From positions 1 through 37,787 of the forward strand of contig NVUR01000007.1 in NCBI GenBank assembly GCA_002401965.1: a stretch of 37,787 nt of DNA. The letters run 5' to 3'. The notes under the pieces were generated by a model that ran no database searches, was not told where the DNA came from, and worked only from the letters and a program-made list of their open reading frames with translations. This stretch comes from Alphaproteobacteria bacterium (lineage in GTDB: Bacteria; Pseudomonadota; Alphaproteobacteria; Micavibrionales; Micavibrionaceae). A program made the position numbers and the translations under genes. Positions within the stretch are counted from its first letter, which is position 1. Every line of letters starts with the position of its first letter. This document shows, one piece after another, positions 1 through 8,218 of this stretch.

Positions 1-1312
1 AATCATCATATTTCTGAGCCAATTCTTCGTTCAATTGTACAATTGACGTATCTACCCTTGTCAAACGCTCATTAAACGCACCAGAGGTCAGCACACCATT
101 CGCATAGAAACCATGCTCCAAAATATAATTGCCCCCTTTGCCATTCTTAGCACAAGAGGACAAAGCCTGACCTGTTGCCTGATAATGCGTCAATAAAGTC
201 TCTTTTGCCAAATCAAGATCCACTAATGGCACATTCAAGAAATTCGTGTAATCAAAGCCTTCATGCTTATTTGCCAATTCTTCATTCAATTGTGCAATTG
301 ACGTATCTACCCTTTTCAAACGTTCATTAAACCCACGCGCCATCAACACACCATCCGCATAGGAACCATGCTCCAGAATATAGCTGCCAATTTTTTCATC
401 TTTGCCATTCTTAGCACAAGAGGACAAAGCCTGACCCGTTGCCTGATAATGTGCCAATAAAGTCTCTTTTGCCAAATCAAGAGCAACAGATGGCACCCAC
501 CGTATAACATTAACTTTCTTAAGAGACGGCACAGCGTTACCAGAAAGTTTTCGTGTGATATCATTCCACCATTGCGTATCATTGTGACGGGGAACATCCC
601 AGACATCCGCCCGCGCTTTAAGGTCATTCTTACTCATAACATCCCAAAAAACGTCATCTACCGTGCCTCTTTTTACAAAGGTTGTTTCGCTAGCTTGCTC
701 GCAAACTGCAATTTCCATATTTAAACGCGGGATTTGCACAATATTGTAAGGATATTCACGCATCATATCAGGATCAACTTTACCAAAAGTAATACGCAGA
801 TCATCCATATAGATCGGCTGATTTTCACCCCCGATCATCACGCCATCATTACGCAAATGTGCAATAAGGCTTGCTAAACGGAGTTGAGTTTTGACCTCAT
901 AGGATCGAGACTTATCAGAGGTTGCCGCGTGCATATGACCCTCATCGGTATTAACGAAGTTTCTCGTACTCTCGCGAACATCCGCACCACCTTCCTCAAG
1001 CATGCGCTGCAAATCAACTTTCGCCTCTACTAAACGCTGATAAAACGGCAGGATAGAATCGAGGAATTCATCCACATTATAAGGCATATTAACGGGATAA
1101 CCTTCAGGAAACGCGGCGCTCGCAACCGCACTCTCTAAATGACTTTCACCACCCTTAAAGGCATGGGTACGTACAAAATCATCGAACATCTCTAGCGGCT
1201 GATAAAAATCGTTATCAGCTTGTTCGGAACCATCGAACGCCGCCGCCGCCACAAAGGCTTGCGTCAACCACGTTCTTATATCTTGTTTTTCATCACCGGA
1301 AAGCTCAACCAT
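1..1312 (-). CDS. Unknown protein with internal tandem duplication (3' end cut by window edge)
   Basis: The minus-strand frame stays open from an ATG at 1312 to the window edge, giving at least 437 residues. It begins MVELSGDEKQDIRTWL. A GGTGGAA stretch just before the ATG is a reasonable ribosome binding site. I see no signal peptide or membrane segment and recognise no family. The striking feature is in the C-terminal part: a block of about 85 residues is present twice in tandem. Each copy starts LAKETLL and contains HYQATGQALSSCAKNGK, YILEHG, FNERL and VDTSI, and each ends QLNEELA. The two copies are also highly alike at DNA level, so the duplication is recent. The gene points the same way as dnaA but lies behind the dnaA terminator, so it is probably transcribed separately. 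Coding is well supported by the long open frame and the in-frame repeat. Function is unknown. Confidence 0.8.
   Translation of the reverse strand, partial: MVELSGDEKQDIRTWLTQAFVAAAAFDGSEQADNDFYQPLEMFDDFVRTHAFKGGESHLESAVASAAFPEGYPVNMPYNVDEFLDSILPFYQRLVEAKVDLQRMLEEGGADVRESTRNFVNTDEGHMHAATSDKSRSYEVKTQLRLASLIAHLRNDGVMIGGENQPIYMDDLRITFGKVDPDMMREYPYNIVQIPRLNMEIAVCEQASETTFVKRGTVDDVFWDVMSKNDLKARADVWDVPRHNDTQWWNDITRKLSGNAVPSLKKVNVIRWVPSVALDLAKETLLAHYQATGQALSSCAKNGKDEKIGSYILEHGSYADGVLMARGFNERLKRVDTSIAQLNEELANKHEGFDYTNFLNVPLVDLDLAKETLLTHYQATGQALSSCAKNGKGGNYILEHGFYANGVLTSGAFNERLTRVDTSIVQLNEELAQKYDD
18..232 (-). repeat. Copy 2 (C-terminal) of intragenic tandem duplication
   Basis: This stretch matches 273–496. 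In the half nearest 232 nearly every base agrees; in the other half agreement is looser. The offset is 255 bp, rising to 264 bp after a 9-bp (three-codon) gap, so the reading frame is kept throughout. Confidence 0.9.
273..496 (-). repeat. Copy 1 of intragenic tandem duplication
   Basis: This is the partner of 18–232 within the same open frame. It carries three extra codons (encoding roughly DEK) between the Lys-rich segment and YILEHG. Most differences between the copies are single bases. Confidence 0.9.
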
Positions 1313-1380
1313 CACTTTTCCACCCAACTCTTGATTATTATCAGGGTTTATAACATTAGACCAAGATTATAGCAAATGTG

Positions 1381-1407
1381 AAAAAGCGCAGGTTATATAA
1401 CCCGCGC
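1381..1407 (-). terminator. Rho-independent terminator of dnaA
   Basis: The plus strand has five A followed by a 22-base inverted repeat, GCGC-A-GGTTAT / ATAACC-C-GCGC. Read on the minus strand this is a stem with one mismatch followed by a run of T, about 30 bases after the dnaA stop codon. Confidence 0.8.
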
Positions 1408-1435
1408 CTTTCTAGAGCCTAATATTGAAAAACGA

Positions 1436-2866
1436 TCAGCCAGTCAATGCGCGGCGAACAACGTCTACATCTTGTGCTATTTGTGCATCATCCCCCATCA
1501 ACTCTTCAACCTTGCGGATCGCATGCATCACAGTTGTATGATCGCGACCACCGAACTTACGGCCAATTTCCGGCAGTGAGCGTGCCGTCAACATTTTGGA
1601 CAAATACATCGCAACCTGACGTGGACGGGCAACTTGGCGCGCACGACGTGCAGAATGCATATCTGTCAGGCGTAGATTATAATGCTCCGCCACTTTGCGT
1701 TGAATTTCATCAATTGTAATACGGCGATCATGGGCGCGGAGAAGATCTTGCAAAACCTCTTGTGTGCTTTCCAATGTGATCTCGTTCTTAGACACATCGG
1801 CATGTGCAACGATACGATTTAGCGCACCCTCAAGCTCACGAATATTAGACGTAACCTTCAAAGCCAAGAATTCAAGAACACTATCCGGCACAGTTGCACC
1901 TAATCTCTCACGCTTGGACTGTAATATGCCAAGACGTAATTCATAAGTACTGGGATGGATGTCCGCAACCAAGCCCCAAGCAAGACGTGAACGCAAACGC
2001 TCATCAATACCTTTTAGGTCACTCGGCGCTTTATCCGCAGAAATAATGATCTGCTTGTTCAAATCGACAAGCGCATTAAACGTGTGAAAGAACTCCTCCT
2101 GTGTTGATTCTTTACCTGCGATGAACTGGATATCATCAATCATAAGAACATCAACACTACGGAATTGCTCCTTAAACGTCATTGTGTCATTCGCACGCAA
2201 AGCCTTCACAAACTGATACATAAACTTCTCTGCCGATAAGTACATCACAACTTTTTCAGGGAAGTTTTCTGCCATTGTATGGGCAATCGCATGCATAAGA
2301 TGCGTCTTACCAAGACCAACACCACCATATAAGAACAGCGGGTTAAACGGCACGCTTGCACTTTCACAAACACGACGCGCAGCAGCATGTGCAAGAGCAT
2401 TAGGCTTACCAACAATAAAACTATCAAAAGTGAAGCGTTGATCCAGTGGAGAAGAAATCTCAGAAATGGCTTCTTTCAAATCAACATTCGCAATAGCGGC
2501 TCTATCTTCAGCGTGTTCAACCCTGTCGTCTATAATTGCATTTTGTACCACAACAATTTGCACACGCTTAACCTCTGCATTTTCTTCTGTGCACATTGTG
2601 GAAATACGGTCTGCATAATGGGTTTGAATCCAGTCGCGCATAAATCGTGTTGGCACGGAAATTTCCATCGTACCGTGATAATAGGCACGTAATGTCAACG
2701 GCTTTAACCAGCTACGAAAAATTGCCTCACCAAATTCTTTACGCATACCTGCATGAACAACATTCCATAATTTCTTAATTTCAGATGTAGGTTCAAGAGG
2801 AGTATTCTCCATATCTGCATTGTATTTCTTTGATCTTACCGGCGTTTTTCCGAGGGTTTCTGACAT
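1436..2866 (-). CDS. dnaA: Chromosomal replication initiator DnaA
   Basis: DnaA is the AAA+ ATPase that binds DnaA boxes, melts the chromosomal origin and recruits the helicase. The protein has 476 residues from the ATG at 2866. The frame also allows a GTG at 2878, but that GTG overlaps a GGAG sited six bases before the ATG, so the ATG is the better start. Domain I covers roughly residues 30–90. The AAA+ core has Walker A GGVGLGKT (about 181–188) and Walker B VLMIDD (about 240–245). The C-terminal DNA-binding domain carries the DnaA signature GGRDHTTVMHAIRKVEEL (about 439–456). The length is normal for alphaproteobacteria. rpsT and mutM lie upstream on the same strand, a common arrangement in this class. 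A terminator follows at 1381–1407. Confidence 0.99.
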   Translation of the reverse strand: MSETLGKTPVRSKKYNADMENTPLEPTSEIKKLWNVVHAGMRKEFGEAIFRSWLKPLTLRAYYHGTMEISVPTRFMRDWIQTHYADRISTMCTEENAEVKRVQIVVVQNAIIDDRVEHAEDRAAIANVDLKEAISEISSPLDQRFTFDSFIVGKPNALAHAAARRVCESASVPFNPLFLYGGVGLGKTHLMHAIAHTMAENFPEKVVMYLSAEKFMYQFVKALRANDTMTFKEQFRSVDVLMIDDIQFIAGKESTQEEFFHTFNALVDLNKQIIISADKAPSDLKGIDERLRSRLAWGLVADIHPSTYELRLGILQSKRERLGATVPDSVLEFLALKVTSNIRELEGALNRIVAHADVSKNEITLESTQEVLQDLLRAHDRRITIDEIQRKVAEHYNLRLTDMHSARRARQVARPRQVAMYLSKMLTARSLPEIGRKFGGRDHTTVMHAIRKVEELMGDDAQIAQDVDVVRRALTG

Positions 2867-3351
2867 TTTTTTCTCCACTTTCTATAAAGTTACTTTTAAC
2901 ATTTAAACAAAATTATTTTTAACTACGCAAACTTACTCAGTATAGTAGCGACCTATCGATGCGACCCATAATTTTGGCCGCAAAAACCCACATGCGAATA
3001 TCAACATATTCACACAACATCTCTCGAGTCTGGTACTTTCAATGTAAGGCTCTATCCTAAAACTACGGCTTATAAATAACCAAGCCTGTTTTAGCGGCCA
3101 TCCCCTAACTACTTACCGATTATTTTAATCGGCTACGGCGATTCTCTATCTATCTAAAGCGAGCAATGTTTCAAAAACATCCCTGCCAAAACAAAAATAC
3201 AATCGCATGATATCCCAACATCTGATGTTCTTATTCGTCATGTCTGTCGGCGATGAAGAGATACTACAACAAAAAATTACTGACAGGCAATAAGAACAAA
3301 TCATGAATTTGCAAAAAAGAAATATTAGTTCAAAAAAATGTTCTAAACAGT
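2867..3351. other. dnaA–rpsT intergenic region, no gene seen
   Basis: About 485 bases lie between the dnaA start and the rpsT terminator. It should hold the dnaA promoter: a minus-strand TATACT (2939–2944) is a possible -10 box, but I find no good -35 box with it. I looked for TTATCCACA-type DnaA boxes and found no good match. The open frames here have no recognisable coding content. Confidence 0.5.
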
Positions 3352-3380
3352 AAAAAAGCCTTGCAGACACACTGCAAGGC
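3352..3380 (-). terminator. Rho-independent terminator of rpsT
   Basis: A perfect 9-bp stem GCCTTGCAG / CTGCAAGGC (3358–3366 with 3372–3380) has a 5-base loop. It is followed on the minus strand by six T (3357–3352). It lies 66 bases after the rpsT stop codon. Confidence 0.92.
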
Positions 3381-3446
3381 AAGAATAAACGTTATCTTTC
3401 ATATGGTTAATGAAGATAGCTAATATAGATAAATGCTATTGGTAAA

Positions 3447-3707
3447 TTAGATTGCTTTAACGCGCGCACTCAAACGAGACAACGTGCGAGACGCTGTTTT
3501 CTTATGCATAATGCCCTTTGCAACAGACCTGTAAAGCTCCACCTGAGCGAGTCTCAAAGCCTCTTTCGCGTCAGTTGAGTTACCTGACGTAATTTCAGTT
3601 TCAACCTTCTTTAAGAAAGAGCGAAGACGACTACGACGCGCTGTATTAATTTCTGTGCGTCTTTCTGTACGACGAATACGTTTTTTTGCAGATGCATGAT
3701 CAGCCAT
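3447..3707 (-). CDS. rpsT: 30S ribosomal protein S20
   Basis: S20 binds 16S rRNA early in assembly of the small ribosomal subunit. The protein has 86 residues and is very rich in Lys and Arg. It begins MADHASAKKRIRRTERR, the typical S20 opening, and the middle segment KKVETEI and the tail with KTASRTLSRLSARV also fit the family. Length is standard. AAAGG lies before the start codon. A TATAAT on the minus strand at 3759–3764 may be its -10 box, though the -35 match is poor. It has its own strong terminator at 3352–3380, so it is probably a single-gene transcript or the end of a longer one. The position between mutM and dnaA is conserved in many alphaproteobacteria. Confidence 0.97.
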   Translation of the reverse strand: MADHASAKKRIRRTERRTEINTARRSRLRSFLKKVETEITSGNSTDAKEALRLAQVELYRSVAKGIMHKKTASRTLSRLSARVKAI

Positions 3708-3992
3708 TGTTAAACCTTTTCAAACCTTTAATTAAATATTTTAATCCCAATTCTATACATTATATACACCCAAAACGTTCCACAGGAATAAATTCTTGAC
3801 CGTTCATTTTCAGCGGGGCAACAGCATATAGAACTGCTAAATTCTTTAAATCCACTTCAGATTTCGAAAAGTAATACGCGTGTAAGGGGTATCTTGTCAA
3901 GTGATTCGTGCATTTTTTGCGAATCATTTTTCATGAAAATAGATTATAAACAGAATTATTCCACCAAACCATCAAACAAGGCCTTCCAAGTG

Positions 3993-4406
3993 TTATAGTG
4001 TCGGATCGATCATAACCTTGATAATGGGCCGCCCCTCAATCTCTCCAAAAGAAACATCAAGCGTCTCGTCTTTACGAAAAAACTGATATTCGGACACCCG
4101 TCCCCACCCTAATTGAGGAAGCGTCGCATGATAAAAACGCAACACATCGCCCTGTTTCAAATCATGTATCAAAGCAAACGATTCGCTAATCCGCCCGCTC
4201 GGTTTATCAAAGGATACGGCGTGATCCGCCAGCTCTTCCATACCAGGCATTAAAGGAATATCTTGCAAAGCAGAGAAAAACTGCGGCTCTTGAAATGTTT
4301 CCTGCGCCGCATCGGCAAAAACGGGCACACCCGAGTGCAACACAACCAAAGAAAACATCGCGACAGAAAAGATCACTCTGAAATATTGTCTTATATATAG
4401 GCTCAT
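3993..4406 (-). CDS. Small secreted protein of unknown function, between mutM and rpsT
   Basis: The predicted protein has 137 residues. A basic N-terminus (MSLYIRQYFR) is followed by a hydrophobic stretch and a likely signal peptidase site near residues 31–33 (VFADA), so it is probably exported to the periplasm. The mature part is about 105 residues and ends with a compact region containing FYHATLPQLGWGRV and FFRKDETLDVSFGE. This resembles small domains that pair an aspartate-rich strand with a Gly-Trp turn, but I cannot name the family. It lies 35 bases downstream of mutM on the same strand and could share its transcript. No transmembrane segment is seen beyond the signal peptide. Confidence 0.8.
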   Translation of the reverse strand: MSLYIRQYFRVIFSVAMFSLVVLHSGVPVFADAAQETFQEPQFFSALQDIPLMPGMEELADHAVSFDKPSGRISESFALIHDLKQGDVLRFYHATLPQLGWGRVSEYQFFRKDETLDVSFGEIEGRPIIKVMIDPTL

Positions 4407-4441
4407 TCTTTTCTCTCTTAATTCTACTTACAGTAGTTTGA

Positions 4442-5269
4442 CTAATTTTGACAAGACGGGCAATAAAATGTCGAACGCCCCGCTTGAACTATACGCAATA
4501 TTTCTGATGAGCAGGATTCATGCGTGCATTTATGCCCTTCCCGATCATAAACGGAAAAGCCGTGCTGAAAATACCCCAGCGATCCATCTGTATGCTGATA
4601 ATCTTTTAAAGTACTGCCACCCGCCGCAATGGCTTCGTTCAAAACATCACGGCTATGCGCCACAATTCTTTCACACGCCGCAATATCCAGCGCTTTAGCC
4701 TGACACACAGGATTGATACGCGCGCGAAACAACACCTCACACACATAGATATTCCCAAGTCCGGCCACAACCCGCTGATCCAGTAAAACAGATTTTATGG
4801 CGGCTTTTTTATTGCGAATCGATTCGAATAAATCTTGCCCTGACCATTTTTCCAGCGGCTCAACTCCCATGGAGATAAATGGCCTGTCCGCCTCCCAATC
4901 ATTGGAAGCCAGATAAAACATGCCAAAACGGCGTGGGTCTTCAAAGGCGAAGCACGTACCATCATCCATCGTAAAAACAATATGGTCATGTTTTTGCGGA
5001 ACATAAGAATCATCGGGCGAAAAAATACGAATACGCCCCGACATACCCAAATGCAAAACACTGACCACATCGTCGCCAATATGCATAATAATATACTTAC
5101 CGCGCCGCGATAAAGATCGTACAATCTTACCCGTTACGCTTTGCCCAAAATCTTGCGGCACAGGAATGCGTAAATCATAACGATTAACCTGAACGATGCG
5201 TATCACTTTGCCTGTAATAGCGCGATCCATGCCACGACGAACAATTTCAACCTCTGGCAACTCTGGCAT
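4442..5269 (-). CDS. mutM: Formamidopyrimidine-DNA glycosylase (Fpg/MutM)
   Basis: MutM is the base-excision repair enzyme that removes 8-oxoguanine and formamidopyrimidines and then cleaves the strand by beta/delta elimination. The 275 residues begin MPELPEVEIVRRG, with the catalytic Pro2 and Glu3 exposed after loss of Met1. Lys58 in RRGKY is the conserved catalytic-site lysine. The C-terminal zinc finger uses Cys248, Cys253, Cys270 and Cys273, spaced C-x4-C-x16-C-x2-C. The GRSTFYCP motif carries the DNA-binding Arg265. The C-x4-C spacing is found in several alphaproteobacterial Fpg proteins, so I do not regard it as a defect. It starts 11 bases after the 222-residue gene upstream, so the two are probably cotranscribed. 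Confidence 0.98.
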   Translation of the reverse strand: MPELPEVEIVRRGMDRAITGKVIRIVQVNRYDLRIPVPQDFGQSVTGKIVRSLSRRGKYIIMHIGDDVVSVLHLGMSGRIRIFSPDDSYVPQKHDHIVFTMDDGTCFAFEDPRRFGMFYLASNDWEADRPFISMGVEPLEKWSGQDLFESIRNKKAAIKSVLLDQRVVAGLGNIYVCEVLFRARINPVCQAKALDIAACERIVAHSRDVLNEAIAAGGSTLKDYQHTDGSLGYFQHGFSVYDREGHKCTHESCSSEILRIVQAGRSTFYCPSCQN

Positions 5270-5280
5270 TACGACTCCCT

Positions 5281-5949
5281 CTACTTTTGAATTTGCATAG
5301 GAAAGAATTGTAAGACCGGCGCGCCACCATAATCAGCATAGGAAAACAACGGATAATAATCCTTAGTGATAATCTTTTCCTCGGGCGCAATAAAATACAA
5401 AGAAACATCCTCCGTCATTTTTGCAATAAAGATATCATAAGGTCGCATCGTCAGAATTTTATAATACACACCCGCAACAGGCGCAGGCATGCCCGCATCT
5501 TTGGATGGATAAAGCGTTATCTTCCCTGTTTCTTCATTATATTTATAAGACCCTCGTGAATATTTACGAACCGCACTATCCAGTGCCTGCATATGAATAA
5601 TTTCAAAACTATCACCAGAAAAACTTAAATTAACGACACCGCCATGCACAAATAAAGAAACCCACTTCCCCTGCAAGGCATCCACTGATGGAGCAACCAT
5701 AACATTACGCAGCGCAGGAAGTTTCGCCTGCATCTTTTCTTGCATCGGCGTTAAAATAATTTTCGGAGCGACCTCTTCTTGAACAACCGCAGAAGCCAAC
5801 ACCAGCGGTTGATCCATGCCCGAGTATTTCAAATATCCCAAAATCCCCACAGTGAGTAACGCAAAAAAGCTCATTGCAAAAAATAATGCCTCTTCTGTTT
5901 TCGTACCAATATCATTTTTTCGCTGGGGGTTTAGACGCTCTTCATTCAT
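5281..5949 (-). CDS. Single-pass membrane protein of unknown function upstream of mutM
   Basis: The protein has 222 residues. A short charged N-terminus is followed by one hydrophobic segment at about residues 20–42 (FFAMSFFALLTVGILGYL), after which the protein is soluble. This suggests an inner-membrane anchor with a periplasmic domain of about 175 residues. That domain contains GKWVSLFVHGG and a repeated strand-like pattern (GSYKYNEETGKITLYP), which looks like a beta-rich fold, but I do not recognise a family. It is followed after 11 bases by mutM. A terminator of a putative small RNA sits 98 bases upstream of the start, so the gene either has its own promoter after that or is partly controlled by read-through. 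Confidence 0.8.
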   Translation of the reverse strand: MNEERLNPQRKNDIGTKTEEALFFAMSFFALLTVGILGYLKYSGMDQPLVLASAVVQEEVAPKIILTPMQEKMQAKLPALRNVMVAPSVDALQGKWVSLFVHGGVVNLSFSGDSFEIIHMQALDSAVRKYSRGSYKYNEETGKITLYPSKDAGMPAPVAGVYYKILTMRPYDIFIAKMTEDVSLYFIAPEEKIITKDYYPLFSYADYGGAPVLQFFPMQIQK

Positions 5950-6047
5950 TTTTACTCACTTTAACAACGATAAAATCTAACATTATCTTATAGCGCAATT
6001 AACAAAATTTATAGGGTATCTTTTTTATATCAGCACAATAAAGTGCG

Positions 6048-6165
6048 AAAAAGCTGACTAAGCATTCGCCAGTCAGCCCTTTACGCAGTGAAAACATGTG
6101 TGGGGACATGCTTTTTCTATAGTCTCCTATAGCCAGAATTAACGCAACCCGTACAACCCTAGGAT
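6048..6165 (-). ncRNA. Candidate small RNA with three hairpins
   Basis: There is no open frame here, but on the minus strand a near-consensus promoter (6172–6198) leads into three consecutive stem-loops. The first is CTATAG-GAGA-CTATAG (6132–6117). The second has a CATG/CATG stem flanked by A/T pairs (about 6114–6091). The third is GCTGACT / AGTCAGC (6077–6053) followed by five T, a classic intrinsic terminator. The transcript would be about 115–120 bases. It lacks the GGAAGCAG-type loop of SRP RNA and I cannot match it to 6S RNA. It could instead be an attenuating leader of the 222-residue gene that starts 98 bases further on. The start point is estimated from the promoter. Confidence 0.6.
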
Positions 6166-6171
6166 GTTAAC

Positions 6172-6198
6172 ATTATAACACCATCGTCACATTGTCAA
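6172..6198 (-). promoter_or_regulatory. Sigma-70 promoter for the candidate small RNA
   Basis: On the minus strand there is a perfect -35 box TTGACA (6198–6193), then an extended -10 box TG-T-TATAAT with TATAAT at 6177–6172. The spacing of 15 bp is short; a register shift gives TAATGT at 17 bp. Confidence 0.65.
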
Positions 6199-6323
6199 CA
6201 CATTTATAACAATATCATGTCTTTTTATGCATTATTTACGTATATTCACAATGTTATACTAGACAGCAATACTGATTAGACATATAACATAATAATATTA
6301 TACATATTAATGGATACTTACAC

Positions 6324-6953
6324 GTGCCTACAATTGAACAAATTCGCGCTGCACGCGCTCTAATTGGCTGGAGCCAAGGTGAACTTGCCGATCAAGCTGG
6401 TCTTTCACAAACAGGAATCGCACGCATTGAAAACGGTGCAAACCAACCAAATTCAACTACGATCGATAAAATAATCTCTGCTTTTGAAAAAAAAGGCATC
6501 ATATTCATATTGGGTGGAGTACAAAAAGTTCAAGACACCTTAATTATATTTGAGGGTAAAGATAGCTTACGCAAACTACAAGATGATGTGTATCACACTC
6601 TGCAAAAAAACAAAGGAGAGGTTTTGTTACTAGGTATTGACGAAATTTCGCCTGATGAGAAAGAAGATTACGACTATACCTTGATGCATATTGATCGACT
6701 AAAAAATGCAGGCATTAAAGAGCGTATCCTTGTTAAAGAAGGTAAGAATACATTCATAGCGCCTAAATCTTGGTATCGCGCCATACCAAATAAATATTTT
6801 AGCCCCTACACAGTATTCATTTACGATACAAAAATCGCCCTAACATTAAGGCATCCACATAATAAGGTTCTGTTACTGGATAACAACTTTTTTGCAGACA
6901 GCATAAAATGCTTCTTTAACATGCTATGGGATCAGGGAAAAATCATAAATTAG
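6324..6953 (+). CDS. XRE-family regulator with TrmB-like C-terminal domain
   Basis: The protein has 209 residues. The first 60 form an XRE/Cro-type helix-turn-helix (QIRAARALIGWSQGELA, then AGLSQTGIARIENG). The C-terminal 130 residues contain alternating strands and helices ending in FFNMLWDQGK. This resembles the sensor domain of TrmB-type sugar regulators, a tentative likeness from the pattern only. The start is a GTG at 6324 with GGATA upstream; the nearest ATG (6310) is out of frame. The next gene begins 10 bases after the stop, so the two form an operon. The protein probably controls its own promoter, which lies in the very AT-rich region before it. Small DNA-binding protein followed by a larger enzyme is also the layout of some toxin–antitoxin pairs. 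Confidence 0.85.
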   Translation: MPTIEQIRAARALIGWSQGELADQAGLSQTGIARIENGANQPNSTTIDKIISAFEKKGIIFILGGVQKVQDTLIIFEGKDSLRKLQDDVYHTLQKNKGEVLLLGIDEISPDEKEDYDYTLMHIDRLKNAGIKERILVKEGKNTFIAPKSWYRAIPNKYFSPYTVFIYDTKIALTLRHPHNKVLLLDNNFFADSIKCFFNMLWDQGKIIN

Positions 6954-6963
6954 TGAGTAAAAA

Positions 6964-8034
6964 ATGCATAATACTAAACTGGGTAAAAAAATTGCGTTCA
7001 TTCTGTCAACAAATATTGGCAATGATAACTTCGCTTCTGAACAAGAAAAGAGTCTTGTTAAACGCATAAATGCTCTCCCAAATTCAGAACAAATTAATAT
7101 ATCCGATCTAAAAACGTTAAAATCTGCGTTTAGTGCAGCAGCAGCAGATGATCCATACTCTGTATCTCCTACATATTACGCCCTAACAGGGCGACGAGGT
7201 CTATGGCTATACAAAGATGAAACTAAAACAGACACAACAGCGCTTCTATTCTGCCTCCACCCAAACACCCAAGATACCATCATGATCTTTCCTCCTTTCG
7301 GTGAATCACCGGTAGAATCAGCCATAAATTTAATTAATGATATTAACGAAAATGGTATAAATTTTCAAATTGGCCGCATTATTAAAGATTCCAATTTAGA
7401 AAAAATCATAAGCAACAAATATAGCGTTCAAGCAGAGAGAGTAGAAGAAAGCGTGCTAGATTGGACGTTCCCTGTACACACAATAAACTGTGAAGCGTTA
7501 ACCAAACGTGAAGGAAAAGAATATAGCAGAATTCGCCAAACGATGAATAAATTCAATCGCTCTGAAACCGAAATACGTGATATTGATTTCAAAAATGACC
7601 TTCCAATAATAGAAAAACTAGCATCATCATGGGAAAACAACACAGATCACTATGATGGTTACGACATAACATTTACTGAGTACTTTAAAAACCTTGTTGA
7701 AATTGCAAATAATGAGCCTAATCTAGGCTTAAAAGGCATAATTGTCTCCATTGATGGCAAGGATAAAGGTTTCTCGATATGGGAACCCGCTCTAAACGAA
7801 GGAAATACCGCAAACCTATTCGCATCTCAGGTTTCAAATTTTAAGATGACCAATCTTGCCACTTATTTAACAGTGAAAAGCGCAGAACAAATTTTAGAAG
7901 ATGGAGCACAATATATTTGCCTAGGCGGATCCGAGAACGAAGGCATGGATAGATATAAAAGGGGATTCATTCCTGATAAGTCAATTGAACTAACAACTAT
8001 CCAAATACAAGGCACTGAATATCCAGAACCATAA
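6964..8034 (+). CDS. GNAT-fold protein of the DUF2156 / phosphatidylglycerol lysyltransferase-like type
   Basis: The protein has 356 residues and no membrane segment. The C-terminal half carries the features I associate with DUF2156, the catalytic-domain family of lysyl-phosphatidylglycerol synthases: REGKEYSRIRQTMNKFNR, and later YICLGGSENEGMDRYKRGF, where a Gly-rich turn precedes a Lys-Arg. The N-terminal half includes LFCLHPNTQD and IFPPFGESP, which suits the first of the two GNAT-like lobes in such proteins. The acceptor substrate is unknown. It is probably cytosolic and distinct from the membrane-bound MprF enzymes. It lies 10 bases after the XRE regulator and ends just before a bidirectional terminator, so the two genes form a closed two-gene unit. 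Confidence 0.85.
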   Translation: MHNTKLGKKIAFILSTNIGNDNFASEQEKSLVKRINALPNSEQINISDLKTLKSAFSAAAADDPYSVSPTYYALTGRRGLWLYKDETKTDTTALLFCLHPNTQDTIMIFPPFGESPVESAINLINDINENGINFQIGRIIKDSNLEKIISNKYSVQAERVEESVLDWTFPVHTINCEALTKREGKEYSRIRQTMNKFNRSETEIRDIDFKNDLPIIEKLASSWENNTDHYDGYDITFTEYFKNLVEIANNEPNLGLKGIIVSIDGKDKGFSIWEPALNEGNTANLFASQVSNFKMTNLATYLTVKSAEQILEDGAQYICLGGSENEGMDRYKRGFIPDKSIELTTIQIQGTEYPEP

Positions 8035-8054
8035 ATTAAGTTTTATTTCACAGC

Positions 8055-8095
8055 AATAAAAAAAGCCCCATCATTTGACGGGGCTTTATAATTTT
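8055..8095. terminator. Bidirectional terminator between the GNAT gene and groEL
   Basis: The inverted repeat AAAGCCCC / GGGGCTTT (8062–8069 with 8080–8087) has a 10-base loop. On the minus strand it is followed by seven T, ending transcripts that pass groEL. On the plus strand the T run is weaker but still serves the GNAT gene, which stops 20 bases before. Confidence 0.85.
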
Positions 8096-8122
8096 TATCT
8101 CTAAAGTGGCGCATTGCACACA

Positions 8123-8209
8123 GAACGTTTTCGTGAGGTTAGGAAGATAAGGTGACGTTTATATTAATAAACGAACCGCAATCTGACGCTACCCTCACGG
8201 TAAACGTTC
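8123..8209. repeat. Palindromic repeat element, copy A (downstream of groEL)
   Basis: This non-coding element of about 87 bp is bounded by GAACGTTT and AAACGTTC, with a second inner pair (CGTGAGG / CCTCACG). At its centre is a perfect hairpin CGTTTAT-ATTA-ATAAACG (8156–8173). The core reading AAGG…CCGCAAT…GACG is shared with copy B at 9922–9998. Confidence 0.7.
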
Positions 8210-8218
8210 AAAGGGCAA

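Noticed and set aside
2867-3446. Origin of replication beside dnaA
   Set aside because: I found no good DnaA box cluster between dnaA and rpsT, and alphaproteobacterial origins are usually beside hemE, so I favoured 20951–21382.
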